From: Aquila chrysaetos chrysaetos
Lineage: Eukaryota > Chordata > Aves > Accipitriformes > Accipitridae
DNA: 64,000 bases
Direction: 5' to 3'
Assembly: GCF_900496995.4 (NCBI RefSeq)
Contig: NC_044029.1
Coordinates: 3,410,001 to 3,474,000, forward strand
Under the pieces are notes generated by a model that was not told the DNA's origin, did no database searches, and was given only the letters and a program-made list of their open reading frames with translations. Below, piece by piece: positions 24,701 through 39,700 of the stretch. Numbering within the stretch: the stretch's first letter is position 1; every line of letters starts with the position of its first letter. The position numbers and the translations under genes are program-made.

Positions 24701-27700
24701 AAGCTGACAATAAAAATAATAATTTTTTAAAAAAAAAGGAAGGTGAACTCTACTTATTACAATTATCTAATTGCACTTGAAAGCTAAGTTTTCAGGAACA
24801 CACTTTCAAACATTTTTGGTTTTAGGAATCTACTCACAAACATATGCTTTTCATTTCCTAGCAAGACATCTTAAAAACTGATTGCTAAAATATTAAAAAT
24901 TGCCTCAAGTGTGCAGACACAGAAAGGAGTGCAAAAAGCATGGGCCTCTTAGTTTTCATATCAAACATTTTGCGGTGAAGTTACAAACATCATTCCTAGC
25001 AAACTCAGACTTCTCAAAAGCAATACAACAGGAGATATGGTCTCAGCAGAAGCCTATCAAAGGTATCTCAAGAAGGAAGAAGAGAGAGATGAAGGATAGG
25101 GAAAGAAGAGGGTGGAATTGACCTAATAAGCAACGAACAATCATACTGGTGCAACCAGCTTATTACCATTCTTGATTTACTAGAAAAATCAAAATATTCC
25201 TCAGGCTAGCCCGGTTTTGTTCCTGTGAACTTTTGTAACCTGAGCTTACTTAAGAGAAACATAACATTTATCTTGCATTGCTGAAGGCCGATGCGCTTAA
25301 ACTGAACAACATTTTACAGATTTGTGTCAATAGTGTGAACAGAGCTGCAAAATAAGATTAGCTGGGACGCTATTAAGGATTTTTCCTTCAAGTAGTAGTA
25401 TTCTGTCAAGATTCTAAGATGACCACTCATAACAAGAATTAGTGTAGTATACCTGCTTTAAGACTTCTTTAGATTCTTGTTTTCCAAGATTTATTTTCTT
25501 AGTGTCAGTCTCTGAATGTTCTTCCTCTTCCTTAATTGGAGATCCCACAAGTGCATGTAACGGGCTAGACCGTACCGGTTGTGCGCTACTGCCCACTGGG
25601 CTTCTTTTTACTGGAAAGGCAGTAGGGAGCTGTGGGAGAAAATCCAAACCCAAAAGGTAGGGCTGAAAATCCAGACCTAAAATGAAAAGGGAAAGGTGAA
25701 ACATGCAGGACAAAAAACAAGCACACACAACAAATCAAACCCATACTGAAAACACCTGTACACCCACACAAAACAAATAAACAACACAACAACAACAAAA
25801 AAATCACCCAAAAATGCACCCCGCAAAAACTAAATCCTTAAATCCAACTTACCCTGTCACTGTCCTTATTAAAGTAATAAAACATGAAAAGCCTCTATAT
25901 ATCACTATAAATTGCATAAAGGAAAAACAAAATCACTTTAGGACGACACTCTTGATTTCCTGTTACCGTGTTGTGTCTTACCACCTCAATGTGTTAGACA
26001 ATTTCCAGAAAAGTTCATTTCTTTCAGTGTCTGCTTTCATTGTTTGTTTATTTTCAATAGTACGACAAAATTAGCATGTAAGAACTAGCATAGGCCTCCA
26101 AAGGCCTACCACTGACAAAGAAAAGTGTACTGAAAGTATGTTTACCATCTCCTTTTCCTTGAGGGTCTTCATTCACTTTACTTGCAATAATATCTACAAA
26201 ACACCAAAACACAGACAAACTAAGTGTTTATTTAATGAAACCTACATCAATATTCGTATCATTGCATCAAGTTCATAATCAAAGACAAATTAAAATACCA
26301 AGTAGGTACAGCGGTTGGTAACACACAAATGTCAAAATATCATGCTACATGCAGATAAATGATGATTTACAAATTTCAGTATTGGCAACTTACCATCTCT
26401 GACTGGAGAAAACACATCTCCTAAACTACTTCGACCCAAACCATCAAGATTATTTAAATCAGCACTTTTCCCATGATCTGTTTCTTTAGATGGAATCACA
26501 TCCAAGCTGCCACTATGGGGAAAGCCTTAAAAGGACAGTAACATTCAGTTAGTAATTGACATTTTCCCAAAATAACATACATTTTACCTAAACAATCCCA
26601 CAGCCAGTATGATGCCTGGTAAGTCCAGCAAGCACTTTAGAACCTTCTACGGATTCCAGTCAGAGGGTCAACTTCAACTTCCTCATTTGGGCTGTCAATG
26701 CAGGTGAATACAACTAAAAGCTAAGATACTTACTAACAAAAATAAGATACACTCGGATCGCTTTCCTCTTTTTAAAAAGGAGAGTTGTCAAACTGGAGAA
26801 TGCACTCATTTTCAGAAAAATCTACATGATGGATGCAGCAAATTTATGGTGTATCAGCTGAAATGAAAACTAGTGAATGCACCTTCTGCTAAGAAAGTAA
26901 CCACATTCAGATGATGAAAATTTAAATTTATTCTGCAAGAAAAGAAACCTGCTTCACTGGGGCCATTAAGCATTCTAACAGAAATCCTATGAAACATCTA
27001 CTTTAAAGCTTACCCGATATTAGAAATAAGCAGAGAATATCCTAACATTAGGAAATCAGAGTGAGGTTACAGTTGGAGACAGAAGAAACTTGTTCCTAGA
27101 CCTTTCCCCACTCCACCCTCAAGCCCCCTCCCTGACCCTATCCAGGGAAAAATAAGTTAGCTTTTGTATGCATGGTAGCAGGAACAGTTGTCTGAATAAT
27201 GGAAGTATATCTTAAGTCCAAAAAACCATCAGTAATTATTCAAACTACAGTTTTTAGATAAGGAATACATGGAGAAGTGAATTGAACTGCTACGATAACC
27301 ACCTAAATACCTTTCACAATTTAATATGTTTGAAAACCAGATCAGGACTGTAAGCAAGCTGCTATTCTGCCCTCACTGAACTCCTAACTCTAAAAGTACC
27401 TAGATTTTGCTTGTATAAGTTAAGATCTAGGCAAAGAACATTAATGCTGTGCAATACATAAATAATTCTCCTATAAATAAATCACCTGTACATACAAAAG
27501 CTTTATTTTGTACCTACTTTAATTTAAAAAAAAAAATAAATAAGATAAACAAACCACTGTTCATAAAAACCTGTCACTACTTCTCTATGTGGGATTACTT
27601 GTTCAAGTGATCCAAATGTGACTGTGTGGATGACTACAATCCATCATGTCCAAGTATTTACATAAACTGGAACTTGAGTCATGTTTAAGATTTCACTTCT

Positions 27701-30700
27701 AAATGTATTAATATATCACATTTTCCACACCTTCAGATACATCAGTTGTGACACATACATAGGATGGCACTTGCTAGTTAAGTAAATACTTGGCGTACTG
27801 AGTCAAACTAGAAGTGCAGTATCAACCTGTGCCAGAATCTACAGAGGATCTACACAGAAAAAACATAATATAAAATAGAGCAAAATGTCTTTTGTGTATT
27901 TTTACCCGTTCCCCATAATCTAGATGTAATAAGTACCTAAACCAGAGGATGACTGTTAAATAGAAGTTTATGGGAAGCCAGCTCAAAGTACATTCAAAAT
28001 TCTTCACACACCCTGACTCCATTTATTCTTTTGTACTTTAAAATACCTGTGACAAAAAGCCCCAGACCATTTATAAGCTGCATGAACAGATTTTTTTTTG
28101 TTTTAAATATGCTATCAGATCACTTTACTGAATGCCCTTTATTTCTCTGAAGTTAAACCCCATAATCAGGGTCTAGAAGAGCTTCCACAGAACAAATATA
28201 GCTTGTGGTCTCTCATCCATTCCCATTTTTAAGTTTAAAGACTGTACCTTCTGAGGTATACAGAGGTCTTTACTTCTAAAGTGAACTCTCAGTTTAATGA
28301 AAAATATTTGGTTTACTTGGTAAGCCTTTATTTCCTTAAAACATTTATTATGCATGGTCCTGTTTAATGGCTGTTACCCCTTACATCTTCAAATAAAGAT
28401 AATAAATCATATTTTAATTGAAATAAAAATTTTCCACACCATTCAGTAATGCTGATTAGCAACACTTCTTGCATACATAGGAAGCGTTCTACTTCACCTT
28501 GTAGTTCACTGCATACCCAGGGGAGGTCATTAATACACATCTCTATGAACTGCAGTGGCTTATTGCCTAATTACTGTTGCTAAATGTATTTCTCCTTATT
28601 TAAAAAAGGAGGGGGAAAGTGCTGTTGCATTAAAACGGCTTGAGGATTCTTTTTCAAGAATCAAACTAACAGTGTTACTGATTTGACCATATTTTCAGAA
28701 CCCCTGAATTAAATAAAATTTTAAAAGTACATTTCATATAGTGGCAGAATTTTAGAATAATGCTCAGAATTCTTATAAAGAACTTGTTAATTTCAGAAGC
28801 GTAAATAGCAAGTACAGTTATACAACTAATCATACTTGCAACTATATTTAACATCTTTCCTACCATGTGATATTGGAATCATGCCTCACACAAAAATACA
28901 GTTCAGTTCTTGCTTGGGTTTTTGGACTAGGGTTTTTTTTTTTTTCCTGTGTTTTGTTTGGTTGGGGTTTTTTTTAGGTGAGGTCTGTTACTTCTGTTTA
29001 TTAATAGAATTACAAACCATTAGCTCTGCACTCCATACAGACATTGTGTCAGAAAATACATTATGTACATAAGGACAATCTACGGGAAGTCAGAAAGCAA
29101 GAGACAGCCCCACAATATCACCATAGAGTTTTCTCCTTTAAATACATACTTTTACTTTCAAGTCCAGAATTTTAGATTTCATGTGTCTAAAGCTTGTAGT
29201 ACGACCCAATTCACTTCTCACAGTCTCATGCCTAATGCAGTAGGGGAGGGAAAAGAAGGTGCAGATGTGCACACATGAACATGCAGTTCTTCCAAAGAAA
29301 TTCCCTTCCCTCAGTGAAATTTTTATACTGTAATGGTCAAGATACGAAATATTCCTTCCACCTGTTACGTTATGCCAAATATGATTATAAGAGGAGGCAG
29401 AAGACACTACCTGTTTTCTCCTGAAGAACATCTCCTCCCTTATTCTCATTTGGCAGCGTCAGATGAGATGAAACTGTTGCTGATGCTTGAGAGGCAATGT
29501 TTTTGATGCCAGGATTTTGAATTCCTCCAAGATTACTACCAGCTTTGACTTCTACTCTTTTGGAAGCAGGTTTATTTGAAGAACCCGTAAGGTTAGACTG
29601 AAGAAAAAAATAGAACAAATTAAAAGAAGTTATTATTCCTTCAGCTAAAAGTAAAAATATAAGCCAATATTCTTTCTGTTTCAAAATACTAGAAAAAAAA
29701 AATACAGTTCAAGTTGCAAAGGTTGCCTAGGAGATATGCCCTTACAAATATTAAAAAAAGTATCTTAATGTAACTTCAAAGAACGTGGGAAACATCTGTA
29801 TTATTATATGAATACTGTGTGGACCTGCAAAAGAATAGCAACAGAACTTAAGGTACCAATGGAGTGACCTGGCACAAGCCAATTTTGATCCTAGGCTTAG
29901 GCATAGGAAAAATAAGAGATTACATTATCAGGGGCTCCAAATTGTAAAGCAATAGTCAACCACTAACAGCAAGTGTGCTAGAAGAGGAGTAAAGTCCCAG
30001 AGCAGTGAAGAATCCCCTTCAAAGGTTCTCTCCTTCTCCACTGAATGGACACGTGGGGTTTCTGGATACAGTAGAGCCTAATTAAGTCTTGGAAGAACCT
30101 CGTAAGCTTTTATTATTTAATCAACTTCTCCACCATTTATATGTGCCTGCAAAAGGCCATATATAAGACCATGCAAAACACCTCAAGACAGGCAGCTCTG
30201 TGTCTTCCCCTAAGTGGATGGGCCATTACAGACCTTTCTGCTACTGCCTACAAATGAATCTAAGGTGCCACAAACTGATCTGCAATGGCAGCACATTCAC
30301 ACCAGGAAACTTAAGACTGAAGTTTCACTCATTTCTATACTGAGGCTGGGTATGGGGGAATTCCACAATAAAACGCCCTAAAATGGCACTTAAGACTGAG
30401 TAGTTTATAATTTCTATGTTGGTATGAACCACTTTTGTTGGCATCTATAATGCTTAGAAACTGAATGCTAACATTTTTTTAGAACTTAATGCTTTGCCTT
30501 CATTAATCTGCATATTGAGCAATAAAAAGGAAATTTTTTTTTTACCTTGGAAAAAGTGCTACTGAACTGAAGACGTATGCATTTCACACAGCCTTTGTGA
30601 GCAATAACTGTTTTCACTGGTGATGTCAGTTGTCTTAAGTCATACTGGCAGATTTTTCCCCGGGAACATCCTATAGCCAAAGTAGTACCATCAGGCATGA

Positions 30701-33700
30701 AGTCTACTGTTGTCAGAGGAAAATCAGCTACTATTGTTGTCAGTAACCTTCAAACAGGAGAAAGGTGAGGATAAAGAAGCTTTTAGGGTTCAAAAGTTAG
30801 ACTTTTCAAAACATAGAGTTATCTAAAAAACAAATATAAAAGCTTTCATAATTCAGCTACAGGTCAGTAGTTCCACTTCTCCAGTCCAAGTAACCAGTGG
30901 ATTAGGCTTATATAATGACAGAATATCTCAAGTTGGAAGGAACCCATGAGGATCATCGAGTTCAACTCCCTGCTCCTTGCAGGACTACCTAAAAACCAAA
31001 CTACGTGACTAAAAGCATCATCCAGGTGCTCCTTGAAATCTGACAGCCTTGGAGCCATGACCACTTCCCTGGGGAGCCTGTTCCAGTATACTAAGTGTTT
31101 ACACTTAAATTAAAGACTGCATATGGTCAAAAAGATTTCACCAGGACAGGATCAAATTGCCTCATAACAGCAGTTCTGGCACCTAAATTATTTACTAGTA
31201 TCATCACTTCCAGCAGCAATCATACTACATACATCCTGTAGTTTCCCAAGCCTATCAACTCTAACTTTCCCACAAGTCTAGGAAGAACTTCAGGTCCTAG
31301 TTTGCATCCTTCTGCTCCACCCCTCCAAACTAGAGCCAGACTCCTGCTTCTATTCAGCTAAAGTGAAAGCACAGCTCGCACTAGAACCAAATTCCCATGA
31401 AACCACTTGCCATCCTACCCTCTTACTACACAGTCCCATCACCTACACCCCATGCTTTCTGCTTCTTCAGCCAATGCTCTCCCATATTTAAGGCTCACTA
31501 TCTCAGCAACTCTGCACCACAGTTGTGTCTTGTACCTTGAACTAGAAAAGCAGACAAGCTAAGCTCAGGTGGGTGCAGGTCCTCGCAGGCTGCACTGCTC
31601 CTTACAGAAGCCAATTGCTCTGTATCAACAAGAAAAGCCCACACACAAGCACTTGGGAGAGGTCACTCATACGTAGCACCTCAATTAGTTCCCACACGCC
31701 TTGAGTTTTTTGATTGTTCATCTGGGTTGGTTTGTTAGTTAAATAAAAAAGCAAAACGGACCTTGGCACAGGTTCTTTGTTAGCGATATGCCACCACTTC
31801 AACCATTCTGAATGTGGTCTGAATTAAATATTTCATAGTTAGGCATGCTTTTTCAGTTTATAAAAACCAAATAAGGATCCTATAAAATCAAAGTCTTTAA
31901 AATACTCACTTTTTACTTGAAGTGTCATAGAGAATAATTCTTTTATCCAAACCTACAGTTACAAGCAGCAGCTTATTGACTGGAGAAAAGCAGATTTCTG
32001 AAGCTGGTGCTTTATGAGTATTTTCAAAATTATGATATGGGTTCTGGCTATTTACATCCCATAGAGTTACATTTCCACTGTCAGAAACACTGCCCAGCAA
32101 GGATTTCTTAAAGGTTGAATATTTCAAGTGTCGAATAGGCTGTAAAACAGACATAAAAAATGAATTGTAGTACCACTATTAAACACCATATTAATTTATT
32201 TTATAAACATACACACCACATCAGGAATACAGATGTTACATTAAGTTAAAGTAGTTTACACAGGCTAGCCACTCTAAAAAATAAAAATTAAAAAAAAAGG
32301 TCATTTCACATTACAATGCCATTTGTGCTGTCAGGTGGCAGACTTTTTGTTTCTTCTAGAAAAGTTTCTTGGTTTGTCAGCAAGTATCATGCCATCATAC
32401 CCACTACAAAAAAAAGACCACGCCACACCTAAAATCGAAGGAGTGAAAAGCTACAGTATTTCATTCATTGGTCTCCTGCCAAGAATGTTACACTTAATTC
32501 CCCTCCACTGATTTTAAGTAGTTGGATATAAGGCAATTTGATAAGACACACAGACTGCAAGTATGGAGGTCCTGCAGAAGAACAGACTTCACCCTGAGAG
32601 CTAGGACCACAGAAGAGGGTAATATGCCTGGTTTATCACATGCAGCCTTGCTATCGCAGAGCCATGTAATACAGGAACTTAATTTGCCTTTCAGAAGCAG
32701 GTAAGCATTTTGTTTCCACCATCTTGCTTCAGAGGATGTTTCAGAACCTATCTGCTCTAATACTAAATCACAATACTCAATTTCCAGATTAATTTTGTTG
32801 ATGACCCATTTGCACTAATTCACCTCCATGACAACAACACCCTTACACTTAAAATTGTTTCCTAACTCCCCAGTGCTGCTTTTCCCTGTTTTAATAAACA
32901 GCCACCTCACCTTCTTTCAGGCTTATTTTGCTATAAACAATAAGCAAGACTCAGTTTCCTAAGACTGGTTTTTCAGTACCATCACAGTTTCTTTGTAACT
33001 CTCCCAGCTTGAATCTTTCCTGAATATGGACAACCAGAATCTTGTATCATCATAAAACAATTTTGCTACTGCCTTACAAAGGCAGTAACACTTCACCCAT
33101 TTTATACTCATCCTGACGTATCCTAGACTGCATTTTCTTTTTTGTGATCCAGCCTGTTTTGGTTGCTCATTGCCATTTTATGATCACGAAGCCCAAGTCA
33201 TTCTTTCCCTTGGGAATTTTCAAATCCTAGTCCAATACAAAAAGCCTCACTTGTGACCTAAGCCTGGTACCTTGATTTCTATACTATCATTGTTGTTCTC
33301 ACGTCTATTATTTCAATCATTTTTAGATAGTCACAATCCTCTCTTACAGGCAATACCTTCCAACTGTGTCTCATCATACCTCTACTTCTCATATCATAAC
33401 CATTACTGAAAATATTAAACAAGATTAACTACTGATAACCCAAACAAATACTGTTCTTTCAATATTACCTACTGTCTTCTTTCCTACAGCCTATTTCTTA
33501 CACATCCTCAATTCCTTTCTAAACCTCCATCCTCTCTAATATTTTCTCACCAGGCACTGAATCAAGTGCTTTACTCAAGTCCAGACAGATGAGAGCCATT
33601 ACATTTTATTTGTCTGAAAATGCTCTCAAAAAGCTATTATATTATTCTAGTGTAATCCACAACACAATGCACTGTACTGGATTTTTATCCTATTTCTCTC

Positions 33701-36700
33701 TTTCACTTCATTTCAATGGAGATATTTGTTGGTTCATATGCCTCCAACGTAATTTCTAGCACTTGTATTGCATGTCTCACTGGAAGCCTAATTGCTCCAC
33801 AAAGAAGCAGCACGCTCAACTGCATATTCAAACAGGACAGAAGATGACTGTTTACAATTAATATGGTCCTCTACTGGATACAATGGAGACATTTTTATCA
33901 GCATTTTTCAGTTTATTTACATTGAAAAAAGAAATATTGAGACAATCAGGAATAACAGCTTCAATTACATACATGAGCTACACGGGAAACATGCCTGCTC
34001 CTCACAGTTATCTCACTTCTTCTCCTCCAGATACCCTCCTTACTGCCCTGGCATCTGCTCATGGTCCATTTTCTCCCTCCTCTGTCCTCCTGCCTACCAC
34101 AATTACTCTCTCCTAGCTCTCCTCAAACATCCTTTGCTATCCTGCCAAGTCTCCCATTTTCTTTTCTCATTTTTCCTTCCAGTCTCACAGGCCCAAGGCT
34201 AGTTCTCAGTTGTTTTTTCATATATATACCTTCCCCATATTACACCTGTTCCCCACTTCTCATTGAAGTCATGGTGCTTCCTCAGAGCAGCTTCACAGTT
34301 TAATTTCAGGTTGCCGATGAAGGAGGTGTGAGGTGTGGAGAAAATCCTATTCACTCCTCACTTTCACTGAATTAGGTTAGCAACAAACTTCACTTGCAAC
34401 AATGCAATTGTTATATCAGACTCAAGGAATGGAAGCACCTAAATCTGTGCACACTTTTATGAGACAGCCAAATGCATCATATTGGCGTCCCTGACAGTAT
34501 GCTACATGTCCAAGTTTCAAATTCTTGCCCAGACAGCTGGAGGCACGAAAGAACCTCATTTCTGAAAGGCTGCTTGACAAGACAAAACCAAAACATTTCT
34601 CCTCCCAGAGTGAGTCACTTAAATTTGAAGTTTTCTACAGAAAATACTTTACCTGAGAAACATCTAGGTGAAAAAATATAGCCTTTAGCTTCGCACAGTT
34701 AGAGACAGCAGACAACCAAGCCTCATATGGGAAAGCATCAAGGATTAAGATGCAGGTGGTCAAACCACATCACTTGCAATAAGTCTTAGCTACATTTTCC
34801 TCATTTCCCACCCCATCCGTAATCAAAGAGCAAATTAGAAACTGTATTTTCAAATGAGATTAGGCTTCATCAAGCAGCATTCTGTCTTTATCTTTAAAAT
34901 GTTGACTTAACTCTACATGAACTTTATAACAAAACAAACAAAAAACCAACATGCATTCACTGGAGTGAAGTTAAAATACACATACAACCACTACGAAATC
35001 TGACAAGTATACACAGAAAATTTTCTTTTTTGTGACCCAGTGCTGCAAGGGAATGGGACTCCATGTACAGGAAGAGATGAACTACTACACTTGATCAGAC
35101 GTTGGAGCTATTTAGTCCTACAGCGTATGAATGAAAGTGTTTGATACTGAAGTTCTGAAAAAGGTAAAAGGGACCGCTCCTCACCCACCACAGGAGATGG
35201 ATCCAGGATAATCTAATGCTAGGAATAAGTCTCTTCCAATCAATTAAAACCAAAACTTATCTCCTTTATAATATTCCTTTTCTTGTAATTCTCAAGTTAC
35301 TTTTCCAGCCTTCTCCCTCTGATTACATTTATTGCCAAAGACAATGCTAAAAATCAAAAATCATCATGATCAACTGTGTGTTCAGAGAAAATGTTTTTAT
35401 GTTATGTTTATGTCACTGAACATTACTGTTTAACTGTGTATCCCTTTATGTTGTTATTTAAGAGGTTTTCTGTTTTCTTCAGTTCCTTTCTTTTTACCAG
35501 ACTTCTTACCTACTTCTAACCCCTCTGTACCTCTGTCAATCCTAATTCTGTAAACATTTTTGAGCTGTCACGCATAATATTCTAGATCAGATTCTATAAT
35601 CTATTTATAATTTCAATACATGTTTCTTTATCTTATTTCTTATATTTTCTAATGTTTTTGTCTATCTTAGTGACAAGAAACTAACACGTAGTCAGTCTTC
35701 ACCAAATAGTCTTTAAAAAAAAAGTCAATTTTTGCTTGGCATGATGAAGTCACACAGAACTTTGGTACACTCCTAGTCAGGTTTTTCCCCTGAAGAAGCT
35801 GAACTTCATTTGTCATTTCCTGTCCCTTTTCTTAAGTTACAGTTTAGAAACAAAAGTTCTGTTACTCAGATTTTGAACACTAAGGCCTCCAACCCAGCCT
35901 AGCTGAAAACAGCCCCAATACAGTTCCTTGGCCTTTGTACTGTCAGCAATAGGAATCCCAAGCCTAAAATGGGCACACAACCCACACGGTTTAACTGCAA
36001 GGTTTACTAGTTACAAGAAAAAAATTAGCTAAGGATGTGGGAGACGAGTTAAACATTGGTACTTTTCTGAAAAGAAGCCCGAGAATGTTTACAGATTACA
36101 ATTTCATCCACAAAATCAAATGGCAAAGGTGTAGGACATGTTTCACCAGGAAAAATCTGACTAGGCAAGCTTAAGTATCTTACCTGAATTGGATCTAGGG
36201 CAATATTTAAGATACTTGCTTTATTTTAAGTCAGCATAGCCATTCACTAGGTGAAACTCAAATATGCATAAGTAAATGTCTGAATCGAAGTGGGAAGGGG
36301 TCATCTGTTTTCTAATTATTTTAGTCATTAATACTAAACTCATTTCAAGATTGTTAGGAATGATGCAATTATTTGGAAGGAGTCATGTTTTGGAACTAAT
36401 CTGTCAAAATTGAACAAAAAAAAAAAAAAGGCAGATATTAAGATGTAGTGAAACTTGCTTCAGAAGTACAACTCCTGAAGATCTCTGGAAATTCTGCACA
36501 CAGAGAACTACCAGAAAACATTTAGCGCAAAGTGCTGAACCCACAAAGAGAAAATTAAGTCCTCTTTGGAACACTTTACCAGTCAAAGTAGCACAAAAAG
36601 CCATATACATCTTTTTGCCTTCGCAGTGATTGGAGTAGATTTTCTGTAGAAAATAAAAGTACATTTTATCTTTAAGCTTCACAATAAGACAGCTGAACAA

Positions 36701-39700
36701 GGAACAGTGCACTTCAGAAAATGGTTGGTCTGTTGCTGAGAAGGACTAGCTACACTTAAGGCCTTTCACCACTGGAAACCAAGAGAAAAGCCCAAAACTA
36801 AACCAAAAGTAGTCTAGCGTCATTGATTACCTTATTTAAAGATAGTACAGTTTCTTAATCTCCTTTATACCTTGGTGAGCCTTATAAGTGAAAAGGCGGA
36901 TGTAAACACAGTTGATAGTCTTCAGCTTTTAAAAGCTATTTCACTCTATGGAGTTACCAGAACTCATCACACTTCTCTACAAATTAGCCAGCTGTTCAAA
37001 CAACTAAACTAAATCCTGTTGCTAGGAGAACAGCACCAGGCAGTGAAGACTTAAACAAACATTATGTTTCGAAACAAACCTTAATTCATCTTCACAACAG
37101 CAAGCAGATAAGAATCTGGTAGTCTAAATGAATACCAACAGCAAAGACAAATTATGGGATCTGCAAACAGCTCTGTGCAAGAACTCAACTGTAGTAAAGC
37201 ACAAAGGTGTTTCTAAATCAAAATCAATTAATAGAATATAGGCCAAAACTTATATGAAAAGAAAATTGTTTATAGTCACAGAAAACACTGCAACCTTGCG
37301 CTATTCTACTACTTGTAGAGTCTATACAATATCAGAAATTAAGTGGCAAGGAAACTACATTCCAACATGCTCAAACAGAGACAAGCTAAATTTTATAAGG
37401 TTAGTTTGACCTCACATTCCCCAGTTGTACAAAAAGTTACTAGGGAGTGGTAACCCTTACTAAGCCAGACAGCTAGTGCCAGGATCAAGCAGGACAATAC
37501 ACTGTGGATCTATTCAAGCTTACTCTTCGAAAACCGGGCCCCTAAACTATAAATCGAGTAAAGGCTTTTTAAATTTAAACAGAATTACACAAGTCTTCAG
37601 ATATTTGCTTCACTGCACAATTAATCCTGCAATTCTCTACAAGTACCAGTTAAAACCCAAAACAAAAAATAAAGCTACTTTAGCGCATAAGAGCAAAAAT
37701 AATTTTTAGGATATAAAATAAGCTGATAAACTGGGACATCCAAGTACTCATCCCATTACACAATTACAGCTCGATTGCATTTTAAATTAAGGCTGCAATC
37801 AAATAACTGCCCCCCTTTAGAAAATGTTACAGGCCCTTTAGAAAGTGAACAGTAGCTCTGTGCTTGCAATGACTTTGATTTAACACTTCAAATATCCTTA
37901 TCCATCTTAAAGGTCAATCAGCTTTGCAGTAGGCCTCTTGATTTCATCTGCCAAAATAGCTATTCACTGCATCACTTATTCCTAATCACTTTTTGGTGGA
38001 AAGACTTGAATATATCAAACAGGTTGATGCAAATCATCCTCATAAGAATTTTTTCATCTTCCAGTTAACTAGCAACATAGCCCCCACTCTGGATATTCAC
38101 CTCAGCTGTGTAATCCAGCCATGGATATGCCTGTACCTCCTGCCTCACATCCACGTTTTTCATAAGATCATAACAATCAAATCAGAAAAATGAACCGACT
38201 ATATAGATGGATTTTTAAGATCAAACCAGGTATGAAGTACAATTTTGCTTCAATATAAGTATGAGGCTATGGTGATGGATCAAAGACACTGCAGCACCCA
38301 AGAGCAGAGACAGTTTGAATTTAACAGAGATTTTTCAACAGGAAGTATACCACAATTCCCGTGATGCTATAAAGTTGTAAGAGATTCTTCATCAAGTTAT
38401 ATTGTTCGTGCTAGACAGGAGAAAAATTTAACTTTATACTCTATCTGCAATCTAGGACTGAAAAAGCTGCTGCAGTAACAGAAAATGAGTAAGTCACAAC
38501 TTCAGTATTCCCTGCAATATTAAAGGTCAGGTTTATGACCAAAGCAATGGTTCTGCATCCCCTAGGCAGCTCTTATCACTGTAAAAATGACTCAGTAAAA
38601 AATAAAAGAATGCCTAGAACGCAAACACTTGGCTGTGCCTAAGACAACGTTCACACTAAGAATGCACACTGGAACTTCCAATGGGAAAACACAGCTCATT
38701 TACTACTGCAGATGCCCTTATATCAAGGGAATTCCCCTAATGATATCCACTAATTCTCCAGTATCTTTTGAGTCTACAAGAAGGAATTCCAGTGGAAAAC
38801 CCTACCAAGGCCCTTAAGTAGCACATATGGTTTGTGTTTGTCTTTTGCACAGTTTTCCTTCAAACTAGTTATCCAAAATCTTGCCTAAACAGCTAAGTAG
38901 GTAATATAAAATCTCATCGCTTTTCAGTTTGAGCAGCTGTGCAATTTTCATCTCCAGATTAAATTAATTTATTATTTCCAAATGCAGGCTTATATACACC
39001 CCTACTGTACAGATGGCTGTGTTCAGGTGAACATTTGATTACTTTGGGTAAGTCAGAACACAGGCTACATGGTCTTTGCTCTTTGCAACAATATGCATTG
39101 AGTTGTGCATTGAAATCCTGCTTTGGTTTGTAAAGCCAACTGGTTTTTGTTCAGTTTTAAGATGTGTAGAAGTTTGTTCTTGAGGAACCAGAGTCTACAA
39201 AGTAAAATTTGCTGTAACTTGTACATAAGTAAAGGTACTTGAGAAATTTGTATTTCAATGTTACCTATTGTTTAAGACTAGAATACACACAATGGTCTAG
39301 TTTTTTCTTTTCTGTAACTGCACTCTTAAAAATTAAAAGGAAACAGATTAACAAAACTTAAAAGCTCTTGATATGTACTTTCAACTTCTAAACAGTGTGA
39401 ACTAAAGCTTCATACCTGAAAGGAACTTAATACAGATAGCCTACCTGACGGCTGCCATAACCAAAGGGAGTACTTGATAAATTGGTGGTAACACTGTGTA
39501 GGATAATTTCACCACTCAAAGATCCAGAAGCAATGTAGCAATCATTCCAATTATATGTAATACATGTGACTTCATCTTTATGATCCTGTGGGGGAGAGAG
39601 GTTAGAGGGAGAGGGTTAAAGACATTCAGGATAACCATATTCCTTCCTAATTCGTGCTTTTGCAGAAAACTTCAGTTTGATGGGTTTTTTTCTAACCAGC

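Noticed and set aside
36595..36605. 11-base match to miR-135a (minus strand TATGGCTTTTT)
   Set aside because: The match stops after 11 bases and I see no precursor hairpin. It lies in a NEDD1 intron and not in the expected RMST context.
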